NCBI RefSeq assembly: GCF_001685015.1
Contig: NZ_MAYT01000029.1
Coordinates: 149,690-213,689, forward strand
Direction of reading: 5' to 3'
Source of the DNA: Pseudobacillus wudalianchiensis
GTDB taxonomy: Bacteria > Bacillota > Bacilli > Bacillales > Domibacillaceae
DNA length: 64,000 bases
Shown here: positions 8,272 through 17,302 of the stretch, one piece after another
Layout: each line of letters starts with the position of its first letter
Numbering within the stretch: the first letter of the stretch is position 1
The notes under the pieces: model-generated
What the model was told of the DNA's origin: nothing
The model's input: the letters and a program-made list of their open reading frames with translations, nothing else
Database searches by the model: none
Program-made: the position numbers and the translations under genes

Positions 8272-9066
8272 ATGGAGCGTTTAGTGAGAAAGTTAAAAAA
8301 GAGTGGCTATGTTGAGTCGTGGCCGCCAGTGGAGCGGGCAGCATTTATACTGCGGAAGTTTGCGGAGTGGTTTCCATTTGAAAATGTGGATGTTCTTACT
8401 GGAAATGAGACAGATGTTACGCCGGAGTTTTTAATGGATAAGATGGTTGAGAAGCAACGTGGAGGGCTTTGTTACGAAATCAATCCTCTCTTGCTGCTTG
8501 TGTTGCAGGAGCTTGGCTTTGATGCTGAGCTCGGAGCGGCAACAATTAAAAAGGATGGTCAGTGGGCGCTCGATCGTACGCATGCTTTGGTGCTCTTGTA
8601 TATGGAGGGGCAACATTATATTGCAGATGGTGGTTTTGGCAATCGGCTGGCACTCTCTCCTTTGCCGCTGGATGGAGAAGCGGTCATTTCTCCTGCAGGC
8701 ACTTTCAGACTTCGCACTCGCCAGACAGAAAAAGGGACCATTGCGATGGAATGTCTAAACGATCAAGAGGAATGGGCCGTTCAGTATGCCTTTGATTGGA
8801 ACCCAACGCCATGGGGAAAACTATCTGTTATGAAACATACAATTCATTCTCATCCTCATTCTCCCTTTAATAAACAGTTGTTAATAGCTCAGACCTTTCC
8901 AGATGGAACGCAATCCATTAATGAGGAGCGGCAGCACAGAAGATGGGGGGATGGTCGTGAAGAAACGATCATCTTCCAAGATACAGCGTCTTTTCTTGAA
9001 GCCGTTCGTCATGATTGTTCTCCTGCCTTAGCATCGGAAATAGAAAAGTATAAGACACAGTCATAA
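8272..9066 (+). CDS. Arylamine N-acetyltransferase (NAT)
   Basis: 264 residues. The enzyme moves an acetyl group from acetyl-CoA to arylamines or hydrazines through a Cys-His-Asp triad, all visible here: C67 in RGGLCYEIN, H104 in DRTHALVL and D119 in YIADGGFG. Length is typical for bacterial NATs. The ATG follows TTAGGAGGAAAAC. The gene stands alone between a promoter and a strong bidirectional terminator. The physiological role in Bacillaceae is usually taken as detoxification of aromatic amines; this is family knowledge, not shown here. Confidence 0.92.
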   Translation: MERLVRKLKKSGYVESWPPVERAAFILRKFAEWFPFENVDVLTGNETDVTPEFLMDKMVEKQRGGLCYEINPLLLLVLQELGFDAELGAATIKKDGQWALDRTHALVLLYMEGQHYIADGGFGNRLALSPLPLDGEAVISPAGTFRLRTRQTEKGTIAMECLNDQEEWAVQYAFDWNPTPWGKLSVMKHTIHSHPHSPFNKQLLIAQTFPDGTQSINEERQHRRWGDGREETIIFQDTASFLEAVRHDCSPALASEIEKYKTQS

Positions 9067-9084
9067 TAGAAACAGCAACTCATT

Positions 9085-9131
9085 AAAAACTTCCAACCAT
9101 CTACCGCAAACAGATGGTTGGAGGTTTTTTA
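9085..9131. terminator. Bidirectional terminator
   Basis: AACTTCCAACCATCT / AGATGGTTGGAGGTT inverted repeat with A-rich and T-rich sides between convergent genes. Confidence 0.85.
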
Positions 9132-10127
9132 TTATTCAGGAATAGAAAAACAAATCTTCCCTAACTGTTCAGCCTCTTCTAATCGTTTAAAAGCTTGTTC
9201 AAATTCACTAAGCGGGTAAACAGTGTCAATGATTGGCTTTAACTCATGCATTTCGACAAACTTGAGCATTTCCTCGTATTCCTCAGCGCTTCCCATCGTC
9301 GAACCAAGCAAATTGAATTGGCCATAGAAAAAGGTGCGCAAGTTAATCGTGACTTCATCTCCTGTCGAAGCACCGAACGTAACGATCGTTCCGCCTGGAC
9401 GTAACTGTTCAAGCGATTTGTTAAAAGTTGCTGCTCCAACACATTCGATCACGAGATCCATCTTTTCGCCATCAAGCGCTTTGTGCCAATCTTCGTTGCT
9501 GTCAATTGCTTTATCTGCTCCCAGTTCTAATGCCTTTTTGGCTTTTTCCTCTGAACGGGAAGTTACATAGACAACTGCACCGGCAGCTTTAGCAAATTGA
9601 AGAAGGAAAGTCGCTACTCCGCCGCCGATACCCGGAATTAATACCTTCATTCCTTTTTGGATCTTGCCTCTAGTGAATAACGCACGATAAGCCGTCAGTG
9701 CAGCTAACGACAGGACACCGGCTTCCTCCCATGTTAAATGGGCTGGCTTTCTTACTGCATTTTCAGCTGGCAGGACAATTTTTTCTGCGAAAGTGCCATG
9801 ATCAGGAAGACCGACAATCTCAAATCCCACTGGGGGTGCCTCACTATTTTTTTGCCAGCCAAGCCCTGGGTTAATGATCACTTCCTCCCCCGCCTGGATG
9901 CCTTCTACTCCTTCCCCTATAGCTTCTACAACTCCGGCTCCATCTGAACCGACAATTAGCGGCGGATCGGTCGGTTTATGACGAGTAAGAACAAACAAAT
10001 CCCGATGATTTAATCCCGCTGTTTTTAGCCGTATACGCACTTCTCCGGCCTTCGGTTGAATTTCCTCTATTTCCCTGTATGTAAGTCCTTCCATCCCCGA
10101 TACTTTCTCATGAACAACTGCTTTCAC
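9132..10127 (-). CDS. yogA: MDR-superfamily zinc-independent dehydrogenase/quinone reductase (YogA-like)
   Basis: 331 residues from the GTG at 10127, preceded by GGAGGGATTAAA; a longer frame upstream lacks a ribosome site. The N-terminal GroES-like domain (GEVRIRLKTAGLNHRDLFVL, VGSDGAGVVEAIG) leads into a Rossmann domain (IPGIGGGVATFLLQFAKAAGA) for NAD(P)H. The four-cysteine structural zinc loop of classical alcohol dehydrogenases is absent, which points to the quinone-oxidoreductase side of the superfamily. Closest recognised relative is B. subtilis YogA; substrate unknown. Confidence 0.8.
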   Translation of the reverse strand: MKAVVHEKVSGMEGLTYREIEEIQPKAGEVRIRLKTAGLNHRDLFVLTRHKPTDPPLIVGSDGAGVVEAIGEGVEGIQAGEEVIINPGLGWQKNSEAPPVGFEIVGLPDHGTFAEKIVLPAENAVRKPAHLTWEEAGVLSLAALTAYRALFTRGKIQKGMKVLIPGIGGGVATFLLQFAKAAGAVVYVTSRSEEKAKKALELGADKAIDSNEDWHKALDGEKMDLVIECVGAATFNKSLEQLRPGGTIVTFGASTGDEVTINLRTFFYGQFNLLGSTMGSAEEYEEMLKFVEMHELKPIIDTVYPLSEFEQAFKRLEEAEQLGKICFSIPE

Positions 10128-10270
10128 TTTAATCCCTCCTTGAAAATGTCTTCTTTTCTTTGAGAAAATAAAAACCCGTCTTCGCAGCAGACGGGCCACA
10201 CTGTTTTCTGAGCTATCCCCCTGCCTTATAGGTACAATAGAATGATCGAGGTCCCATCACAAGCCTTTTG

Positions 10271-10459
10271 TTAGAGAACAATATAAACACCTACCGCTGC
10301 TAGGGAAAGTGTTATGACCACAACATAAATCCATGATAAACGAGCAATATTTCCCTTCGTTGCCTTTCTATACTCCTCGTCTCCTTTTGTGCTAATAAAA
10401 ACAGTCGCGTAAGCTCCAGCTATTAATAACAACACAATAAACACAACAATTACAGCCAT
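10271..10459 (-). CDS. Small two-helix membrane protein
   Basis: 62 residues: a hydrophobic N-terminal segment (2-24), a charged loop STKGDEEYRKATKGNIARLS, and a second segment (43-62). GGGAGGGGCG before the ATG supports translation. It resembles small Bacillus proteins carrying the STKGDEEY...KGN.ARL.WIY pattern, some of which are annotated as possible contributors to bacillithiol synthesis; I recall this from annotation only and give it little weight. No function is assigned. Confidence 0.7.
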   Translation of the reverse strand: MAVIVVFIVLLLIAGAYATVFISTKGDEEYRKATKGNIARLSWIYVVVITLSLAAVGVYIVL

Positions 10460-10607
10460 TCGCCCCTCCCCCCTTTACTAGTTTTTCTGTATATGAAGCT
10501 ACTATCCTCTATCTTAAACTATTTCCATAAAAAATGAAGGATTTCTGTTTATTTGTTAAAAATGGATTATAATGAAAACAAGACTAATGTAAGGGTAGGT
10601 ATCATGA

Positions 10608-11453
10608 ATGAAGGATGAACTACGGTACATAGGGAAGAAAATTGTAGATAACCATCTGACGTTGGCACAGAGAATCGAAGGAACCATTGCAGCTGAAAAT
10701 AAAAAAACAGGGGTAAAGAATAACGCTACTCTTGCGGAACGCAGAAAATACAGAGCCCAATTAATCGTATGTTTCGGAAAAGCATTGTACGAAGATACGG
10801 AACTTATCGCCCAAGAAGTTAAAAAATGGGGGAGAAGAACAGCGGAATTGGCCATCCAATATAATATATCCTTAAATAATCTTCTAAGAGAAGTAGCCAC
10901 TTATCGTACCGTCATTTGGGATGTCTTCACAGAGGAATTGGAACAGCGAAAGTTTGCAGCGATTACAATGCTTGATGTGTCCAAAATGATCGATCCTTTA
11001 ATTGACCAAGTGTTCAAAGTTATTGGTGAAGTCTATGAGGCTCATAATGAGCGACTTATGAAAGTTGCCTACACCGCTCTAGAAGAATTGTCCGTCCCGG
11101 TCGTTCCGGTCGCAGAAGGAGTTGCAGCGATTCCGCTCGTAGGAGCCATTGATACACACCGAGCCAAATTGGTCATGGAGGTTGCCTTGAATGAGGGCGC
11201 CCGTATGAACTTATCTCATATGATCATTGACGTTTCTGGAGTTCCCATCATCGATACGATGGTCGCTGACCAGTTATTTCAAGTCATTCGGGCTTTAAAA
11301 TTAACAGGTGTAAAAGCTACTTTAACGGGTATTCGGCCCGAAATTGCCCAAACGATTGTGAATCTCGGTATTCACTTTGATGAACTCAACCCTTGCGTTA
11401 ATCTTCAAGAAGCACTAAAAAATCTAGGCTTTAAAAGAGTAGAAGCCCAGTAA
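10608..11453 (+). CDS. rsbRD: RsbR-family stressosome protein (RsbRD/YqhA-like)
   Basis: 281 residues. An N-terminal helical RsbR-type domain (about 1-150, no haem-globin signature) precedes a STAS domain (about 160-275). The STAS part contains DVSGVPIIDTMVADQLFQV and ATLTGIRPEIAQT, whose threonines are the positions phosphorylated by RsbT in RsbR proteins. In Bacillus such proteins form stressosomes with RsbS and RsbT and tune sigma-B. No rsbS, rsbT or sigB lies in this window, as is normal for the dispersed paralogues. AAGGGTAGG precedes the ATG. A second paralogue is at 46066-46920. Confidence 0.88.
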   Translation: MKDELRYIGKKIVDNHLTLAQRIEGTIAAENKKTGVKNNATLAERRKYRAQLIVCFGKALYEDTELIAQEVKKWGRRTAELAIQYNISLNNLLREVATYRTVIWDVFTEELEQRKFAAITMLDVSKMIDPLIDQVFKVIGEVYEAHNERLMKVAYTALEELSVPVVPVAEGVAAIPLVGAIDTHRAKLVMEVALNEGARMNLSHMIIDVSGVPIIDTMVADQLFQVIRALKLTGVKATLTGIRPEIAQTIVNLGIHFDELNPCVNLQEALKNLGFKRVEAQ

Positions 11454-11455
11454 AT

Positions 11456-11494
11456 GAAAAAACAGACTCCACACACTGTTGAGTCTGTTTTTAT
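11456..11494. terminator. Bidirectional terminator
   Basis: AAAACAGACTC...GAGTCTGTTTTT between the rsbR-type gene and the cold-shock gene. Confidence 0.85.
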
Positions 11495-11508
11495 ATGGAT
11501 TAAATGAA

Positions 11509-11709
11509 TCATACTGGAGTTACATTTGCCGCTTGCAGGCCACGTTGGCCTTCCTCAACGTCAAATGTCACTTCTTGGCCTTCATCTAAAGTCTTGTATC
11601 CTTCAGTTTGAATAGCTGAGAAATGAACAAATACATCTTCCCCGTCTTCTCTTTCAATAAATCCAAATCCTTTTTCGCTGTTAAACCATTTTACTTTTCC
11701 GTGTTCCAT
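11509..11709 (-). CDS. csp: Cold-shock protein (CspB/CspC family)
   Basis: 66 residues from the ATG at 11709, preceded by AGGAGG at 8 bases; the longer open frame upstream has no such site. The single cold-shock domain carries both RNA-binding motifs, KGFGFI (RNP1) and VFVHF (RNP2), and the opening [15 protein letters not shown]. Csp proteins bind single-stranded RNA and act as RNA chaperones. The sequence is closest in detail to CspC of B. subtilis ([16 protein letters not shown]), but paralogues are too alike to name it firmly. A 5' leader of unknown length is expected. Confidence 0.95.
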   Translation of the reverse strand: MEHGKVKWFNSEKGFGFIEREDGEDVFVHFSAIQTEGYKTLDEGQEVTFDVEEGQRGLQAANVTPV

Positions 11710-11769
11710 TTTTTGTTGCCTCCTAGCATTTAAATAGCAAATTAATCTTACGTACTTATTGTATCCCAT

Positions 11770-11946
11770 TATTCATTTTTCAAACTCTTATTTAACAAAA
11801 AAATATGCATTTGGAAAATGAGGCTGTTCCCAACAAAGGTGATGTAAAAAAGACTCCGTTTACTTGGTTGTTGATTCTCATTGCAGACGAACGTTTTCCG
11901 CTTTAATTAGCCGCTAAAAAAAACAGTATTCACCTTGAACAGCGCC
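11770..11946. repeat. Possible decayed Bacillus intergenic repeat
   Basis: The stretch GTTGATTCTCATTGCAGACG and the following AACGTTTTCCGCTTTA (about 11872-11905) resemble, from memory, a common Bacillus interspersed element with a CAGACG-ACG-TTTCCGC core. Only one decayed copy is seen in this window, so this is tentative. Confidence 0.25.
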
Positions 11947-11985
11947 TAAAAAAAGCCTGCCAACACAAACGCGTTGGCAGGCTCC
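11947..11985 (-). terminator. Terminator after hemY
   Basis: Minus strand GCCTGCCAAC...GTTGGCAGGC followed by seven T. Confidence 0.9.
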
Positions 11986-11989
11986 TTTC

Positions 11990-13375
11990 TTATGAGAGAC
12001 ATCTAATAATTTTTCCGGCTGTCGCTTCTCCATTTTCGATACAGTCTGGGATTCCCACGCCATAATAAGAACAGCCGGCAAGCAGCACACCTGGATAAGA
12101 AGCCACCAGCTGCTCTTCAAGTGCTTTTACCGTTTGCGGATGGGTAATCAAATAATTTGGCATACTGCCAGACCAGTTCGTTACTTCACTTACAATTGGC
12201 TCAAGCTTCATGCCTAGACCTTGGCGAACGTCCTCCATGGCTACTTGAAGCAGCTCTTCTTTATTCATTTTCTGCAAAGCAGCAAATGATGGATGACTGC
12301 TTTTATAAAATAAGCGAACGAGTAAATTGCCGCTTTTTGACGTGTGCTCCCACTTCCGGCTCGTCCATGTACAAGCGTTGCATGACAGCTCATCATTATT
12401 CGCTGTAATAAAACCTGTTCCGTCTTCCGGGAGAAGACTGTCAGGTACATCAAAGCCGGCATAGACGCTAATCATCGAACTGTTTTTTAAGCCGGCAAAC
12501 TCTTTGGCTAACTGTTCATCATCAAATAGTTTTTCAGCCGCTGTATTAGGAATACTGAGCACTACGTAATCGGCTTCCAGCGTTTCCCCGTTTGTAAAAG
12601 ATACGCGATAACGGCTGCTGATCTTTTCAACTTTAGCTGCTTTCGTATTCTTCCAAATCTCTGCTTCTTCCAGCTTGCTCGCAAAGGCTTCAATCAGTCT
12701 GTCTAAGCCGCTTTTAAAAGAAAAAAACTTTTTGCCGCTGCTTTGGAATTTTTCTTTATTAGCTTCCAATCCTTTAATAATACTGCCGTACTGTTCTTTA
12801 TACTCAAGTAAATAAGAAAGCGTAGATGCAATCGTTAAATCACTTAACCTGCCTGAGTATACACCTGAGAGAACAGGAGCAATTTGCTTTTCCACTAATT
12901 CCTTTCCAAGAAAGTATTCAAGGAAAGCACCGACAGAATCATTCTTCGTAAAGGTTTCATTTTTTACGTAGAAGTCTTTCAGCGCTTCTACCTTTCCCTC
13001 TGCTGATACTAATGTACTCTTTGCCAGTGACTCAATACTTGCAGGAATGCCAAATACAGCATCAGCCGGAATGGGCTTTAATTCCCCATTTGTATAAATG
13101 AACGAGCGCCCGGTTGCATTGTAGACCACTTCCTCTTGTAAACCGAGTTCTTCAATAAATGACATACCGCTCGCCTTACGGGTCACGATCGAATCTGCTC
13201 CCGCTTCCATAATAAAGCCGTCGTGTTTCACTGTTCGGATCTTACCGCCAAGCTCTGCGGTCTCTTCTGCCAGTACCAGCCTTACATCCGATTGGTTTTT
13301 TCGCTTCCATTTATGCAACTCGTACATAGCGGATAGGCCTGTAACGCCACCGCCGATGACTAAGACTGTTTTCAC
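11990..13375 (-). CDS. hemY: Coproporphyrinogen/protoporphyrinogen oxidase HemY (CgoX)
   Basis: 461 residues. The N-terminal FAD-binding Rossmann motif VIGGGVTGLSAMYEL (6-20) and ETAELGGKIRTV are followed by MEAGADSIVTRK, a PPO-family signature, and the C-terminal GVLLAGCSYYGVGIPDCIENGEATAG closes the FAD site. In Firmicutes this flavoenzyme oxidises coproporphyrinogen III to coproporphyrin III in haem synthesis and is membrane-associated. It is usually in a hemE-hemH-hemY operon; here hemE and hemH are not adjacent and the gene has its own terminator, so it is a stand-alone copy. Whether another copy exists elsewhere cannot be seen. Confidence 0.9.
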   Translation of the reverse strand: MKTVLVIGGGVTGLSAMYELHKWKRKNQSDVRLVLAEETAELGGKIRTVKHDGFIMEAGADSIVTRKASGMSFIEELGLQEEVVYNATGRSFIYTNGELKPIPADAVFGIPASIESLAKSTLVSAEGKVEALKDFYVKNETFTKNDSVGAFLEYFLGKELVEKQIAPVLSGVYSGRLSDLTIASTLSYLLEYKEQYGSIIKGLEANKEKFQSSGKKFFSFKSGLDRLIEAFASKLEEAEIWKNTKAAKVEKISSRYRVSFTNGETLEADYVVLSIPNTAAEKLFDDEQLAKEFAGLKNSSMISVYAGFDVPDSLLPEDGTGFITANNDELSCNACTWTSRKWEHTSKSGNLLVRLFYKSSHPSFAALQKMNKEELLQVAMEDVRQGLGMKLEPIVSEVTNWSGSMPNYLITHPQTVKALEEQLVASYPGVLLAGCSYYGVGIPDCIENGEATAGKIIRCLS

Positions 13376-13771
13376 TTATGCACACCTCTATTATGATCCG
13401 TTTTCACTCTCTTTTAGTGTACCACACTGAGCTTTCATTGAATCATTTGTTGCTAGTACGCGGCGTTATTTTCTTTTATTTGTGAATAAAAAAGAAACAC
13501 TTATGCTGCCTTTAATCTGTTTTTCTTTACGAAGCTCTCAGTCTAAAGTCTTAGAAAAAGATCTGTCTCCAGTTCATTATGAAGATCCCATAACAGGGAT
13601 AAGATGGAAACATGAATTACACCCTATTCCATTACATACTGCTAAGTCTTATTACTTTTCATAGAAACAGCTTTCGATGGATTACAGCACTGGAGTAATC
13701 CTTCTCGTTCTTGTGCATATCATTAAAACTTGGGGTGTTCATTATAAAATCAAAATCAAAGGAGAATGATT
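13376..13771. other. Intergenic region between hemY and the RND gene
   Basis: About 395 bases. It must hold the divergent hemY and RND promoters. A 7-bp hairpin GGATTAC...GTAATCC lies near 13677-13700. A 60-codon open frame (13482-13664) has no ribosome site and no recognisable content and is not called as a gene. Confidence 0.5.
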
Positions 13772-16700
13772 GTGGATCTCATAAAATTTATCGTTCAAAG
13801 AAAAATTTTAATCGGATTATTAACAGTTTTAATCGCTATCATCGGAGGATATTCGGTTCTTAAATTAGACAAAGAATTGCTGCCCTCCATTGGGATGGAT
13901 GGCGCCTATGTGGAAATTACTGCGGGAGAACTGTCTGCCATTGAGGTTGAACGGACCATTACGAATCCTTTAGAACAAAAGCTCGAAGCCATTGACGGCA
14001 TCGAAAAGACTCAGTCAACGACAAATATCGGCCGCAGTTCTGTTCAAATCACCTTCGAACGGGGACGCGGAAAAGAATTATATAAAGAAGTTGAGTCCGT
14101 CGCCAATTCCTTAAAATCAGACGTTCCCGGTATTACGGATATCTCATCAGGACAATACGGAACGAGCCAGAATTATGAGTTTTTCATGGATGTGTCCGGC
14201 GGAAATATGAAAGAAATGTCTGCTTTTGCTAAAGATGTGTTAGAACCCCGCTTAGAAGCATTGCCTGAAGTAAGAGATGTTTCCCTTTCAGGCATGCTGG
14301 AGCAAGAAGCGGTTATTGAATTTAACCGTGAAAGGCTAACAAAGAACGGACTCAATATCCAGCAGGTGATCGAAGCCATTCAGCTGGCAAACAACGAAGC
14401 GACTTTAGGTGCATTAAATGGCGACAAGGACTCCCCTTCTCTGCGTTGGAATACAACCTTAACAAGCCTGGAGGATCTCAAAAATATAAGCCTTCCCGCT
14501 CCAGCTGGCTTTATTAAATTGAAAGAAGTGGCAAACGTTTCCTTGCAGCCTTTAGAAAACTCTTCTTTCGTCTGGAAGAACGGCACAAAAGATTTTATTT
14601 TTGTCCAAATCGGCCGTGTATCGGACGTTACGCAAATTGAAATGGCGGAAGCGGTACGGGCAGAGATTAAACGGATTCAAGATGAACACCTCGTTAAAGG
14701 CTTTCAATTAAATGAAATCGTCGCACAGGCTGACTATGTAAAAGAATCTCTTGATGGCGTAACAGATAATATTCTCATTGGCGGCGTCATCGCAATTGCT
14801 GGGCTTTTAATTTTCTTACGCAATTTGCGGGCTACCTTTATTATTGGCCTATCGATCCCAACTTCTGTTTTACTTACCTTTGCGGCTATGTGGATGTTTG
14901 ATTACAGCTTCAATATTTTAACGTTAATCGGACTTGGGCTCGGAATCGGAATGATGGTGGACTCGTCTATCGTTATTCTTGAGTCAATTTACCGAAAGAA
15001 AGAACTAGGGTTAGCCAATCTTGAAGCCGTGTTAACAGGAACGAAAGAAGTGGCGGCAGCGGTCATTGCCTCTATGTTAACGACTATTGTAGTGTTTTTG
15101 CCGATAGGATTGATCGGCGGCGAAATGGGGCAGTTCATGATTATATTATCTGCAGTCGTCGCTATTACACTGATCAGCTCTGTTATCGTAGCATTTACCC
15201 TTATTCCGGCTCTCTCGGAAAAATTAATGACACTCCGCAGTCCGAAGAAGACGCTTAAAGAAGGACCTTTCATGCGCAGTTACAGCCGAATGGTCGCTTG
15301 GACGATCGAGAAAAAGCGCCGCAGCCTTGCCGTCATCATTATCTTTTTCATCCTATTTGCCAGTTCATTAACTCTGGCAACAAAGATTCCGATGACAATC
15401 ATGCCTGATATGTATAATCGTTATACTGAACTGATGGTGAACCTGGAAACGGGGCTTTCAATTGAAGAAAAAGAAAAAGTTGCAGAACAAATAAATGAAA
15501 AACTGCATTCAGTAGAAGATGTTGACTCTAATTACGTAATGGATAATGGCGGAATGTTCTATACGATTATCAACATGACAAAGGGCGATGACATCACAAA
15601 AGAACAAAAAGAAATAAATGAGGACATTTTAAAATCACTGCGAAGCCTCCAGAAAACGGAGCCGATTGAAAGTGTTCAAAGCGCTATGGGCGGCGGCAGC
15701 GGCTCACCTGTTCAAATCGATATTAAAGGAGAAGACTTCAACGAGCTGCAAACTGTTGCAAATGACTTTATGAAAGAACTTTATTCAATTGATGGAATCG
15801 TTGGGACCACAAACTCGATGGAGCGCACCTCTCAAGAGAAAGTAGTTGTCCTCAACAAGCAGGAGATTGAAGAAGCCGGCTTATCAGAGCAGCAAATCAA
15901 ACAGTTAATTGAGCAAGCTCTCTTACAAATGCCTGTCGGCGAAATGAAAATCGAGGACCAGAATGTGCCTTTGATTATGAAGTGGGCGAAAAAGACTGAT
16001 ACGCAAGCTTCCCTGTTAGATGTAAAAGTACCTGGCAAAAATGGAGAACAAACATTATCTGATTTTGTAGAACTAAAGAATGTAGAAACACCTAATGAAA
16101 TTTCTCATGCTAACGGTGAACGCTTCATTTCTATCTCAGCCGGTACAGAAGGAAAAGATCTTGGAACGGTTAATCGCGATGTTCAAAAACTCATTAAAGA
16201 CTTTAAAGCACCAGCGGGATATACAGTCTCTGTCGCAGGTGATCTCGAACAGCAGCAAGAATTGATGATGGATATGACTCTCGTACTCGCGATTGCCCTT
16301 TTCCTCGTCTATGTAGTAATGGCCGTTCAATTTAACCATTTAGGCCACCCGCTCATTGTTATGTCTGTTATTCCAATGACAATTACCGGGGTTCTTCTAG
16401 GACTGTTTATTACCCAAAGAGAACTAAATCTCATGTCAGGAATCGGCGTCATTATGCTAATTGGGATTGTATTAAATAACGCGATCCTTCTTATTGATCG
16501 TACGAACCAGCTTCGCAAAGAAGGCTTCCCTGTCGAAACAGCTCTTATAGAAGCAGGAAAAAATCGAATTCGACCTATTTTCATGACTACGTTAACGACA
16601 GTTGGCGGCATGCTTCCTTTAGCTCTCGCATCCGGCACTTCCGGCAACTATCAAGCTCCGATGGCAACAGTCATTATATGCGGACTGATGTTTGCGACCT

Positions 16701-16816
16701 TTATTACATTGCTGCTCATACCAGCTGTATACCGCTTATTTACTAGCAGACGCCGCAAAATAAAAGATGAAAAAGAGAAGGAAGACGATCCTTCCCTTTC
16801 TAAATATGTAATCTAA
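13772..16816 (+). CDS. swrC: RND-family efflux transporter (SwrC-like)
   Basis: 1014 residues from the GTG at 13772, which lies 7 bases after GGAG; the ATG at 13766 is only one base from it and is unlikely to be used. The protein has the AcrB-type plan: TM1 (about 8-28), a first large extracellular loop, TM2-6 (about 330-475, with GLGLGIGMMVDSSIVILESIYR, a proton-relay-type segment), a second large loop and TM7-12 (about 835-995). SwrC of B. subtilis, the nearest recognised family member, confers surfactin self-resistance and supports swarming. No separate adaptor gene is adjacent, as is usual in Firmicutes. The natural substrate here is unknown. Confidence 0.85.
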   Translation: MDLIKFIVQRKILIGLLTVLIAIIGGYSVLKLDKELLPSIGMDGAYVEITAGELSAIEVERTITNPLEQKLEAIDGIEKTQSTTNIGRSSVQITFERGRGKELYKEVESVANSLKSDVPGITDISSGQYGTSQNYEFFMDVSGGNMKEMSAFAKDVLEPRLEALPEVRDVSLSGMLEQEAVIEFNRERLTKNGLNIQQVIEAIQLANNEATLGALNGDKDSPSLRWNTTLTSLEDLKNISLPAPAGFIKLKEVANVSLQPLENSSFVWKNGTKDFIFVQIGRVSDVTQIEMAEAVRAEIKRIQDEHLVKGFQLNEIVAQADYVKESLDGVTDNILIGGVIAIAGLLIFLRNLRATFIIGLSIPTSVLLTFAAMWMFDYSFNILTLIGLGLGIGMMVDSSIVILESIYRKKELGLANLEAVLTGTKEVAAAVIASMLTTIVVFLPIGLIGGEMGQFMIILSAVVAITLISSVIVAFTLIPALSEKLMTLRSPKKTLKEGPFMRSYSRMVAWTIEKKRRSLAVIIIFFILFASSLTLATKIPMTIMPDMYNRYTELMVNLETGLSIEEKEKVAEQINEKLHSVEDVDSNYVMDNGGMFYTIINMTKGDDITKEQKEINEDILKSLRSLQKTEPIESVQSAMGGGSGSPVQIDIKGEDFNELQTVANDFMKELYSIDGIVGTTNSMERTSQEKVVVLNKQEIEEAGLSEQQIKQLIEQALLQMPVGEMKIEDQNVPLIMKWAKKTDTQASLLDVKVPGKNGEQTLSDFVELKNVETPNEISHANGERFISISAGTEGKDLGTVNRDVQKLIKDFKAPAGYTVSVAGDLEQQQELMMDMTLVLAIALFLVYVVMAVQFNHLGHPLIVMSVIPMTITGVLLGLFITQRELNLMSGIGVIMLIGIVLNNAILLIDRTNQLRKEGFPVETALIEAGKNRIRPIFMTTLTTVGGMLPLALASGTSGNYQAPMATVIICGLMFATFITLLLIPAVYRLFTSRRRKIKDEKEKEDDPSLSKYVI

Positions 16817-16820
16817 TCAC

Positions 16821-16862
16821 TAAAGCCCCTTACCCAATTAAAACGGTACAGGGGCTTTTATC
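16821..16862 (+). terminator. Terminator after the RND gene
   Basis: AAAGCCCCT...AGGGGCTTTT stem and T-rich end. Confidence 0.85.
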
Positions 16863-17302
16863 TATTTTAAAACAGATTCAGTTATACAACTCCCCTACCT
16901 TTATAACCCTTGTTGGTTTCCATCCACAAGTAAAAAACTTTAAATTCTCTATCGGTTTAAAAGGATAAGGAAAGTTTTATAACTGGGAAGAGTTTGTTAT
17001 TCCAAAAAACCTCACCAAATGGAAATTGAATATAGTTTGCTATTTAGATAAATTGAACACCCTAATAAAGAGTACTAAATAACATACCGATATCTCCATT
17101 TTATAGAAGTATAAAAATTAACCTACATACTAAGAAGGCAACGAAATGAATCCACCTCCTTGCTTGTACTAAATTTCCTATTCGCCACTAACACACTCCT
17201 ATGATTTATCGCTCTAAAGTAGCACAGAAGTTTCTAAAAGAATACGTTATACTTTTTAGGCATCAAAGAATAAATACAGTTATTAATAAAAGGAGTAAAA
17301 AA
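16863..17302. other. Intergenic region before the nucleoside transporter
   Basis: About 440 A+T-rich bases with no supported gene. I looked for a purine riboswitch or PurR box, which would fit a nucleoside transporter, and did not find the conserved sequence. A perfect AAGGAGGTG lies on the minus strand near 17150-17160 but only tiny frames follow. Confidence 0.5.

Noticed and set aside
13482-13664. 60-codon open frame between hemY and the RND gene
   Set aside because: No ribosome site, unremarkable composition and no recognisable family; the region must hold promoters.
13766-13768. ATG at 13766 as the RND gene start
   Set aside because: It lies one base after GGAG; the GTG at 13772 has correct spacing.
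17140-17165. Perfect AAGGAGGTG on the minus strand in the gap before the nucleoside transporter
   Set aside because: Only frames of a few codons follow, so it does not mark a gene; could be chance or a relic.
16863-17302. Purine riboswitch or PurR box expected before a nucleoside transporter
   Set aside because: Searched by eye for the conserved core and paired loops, and none was found.
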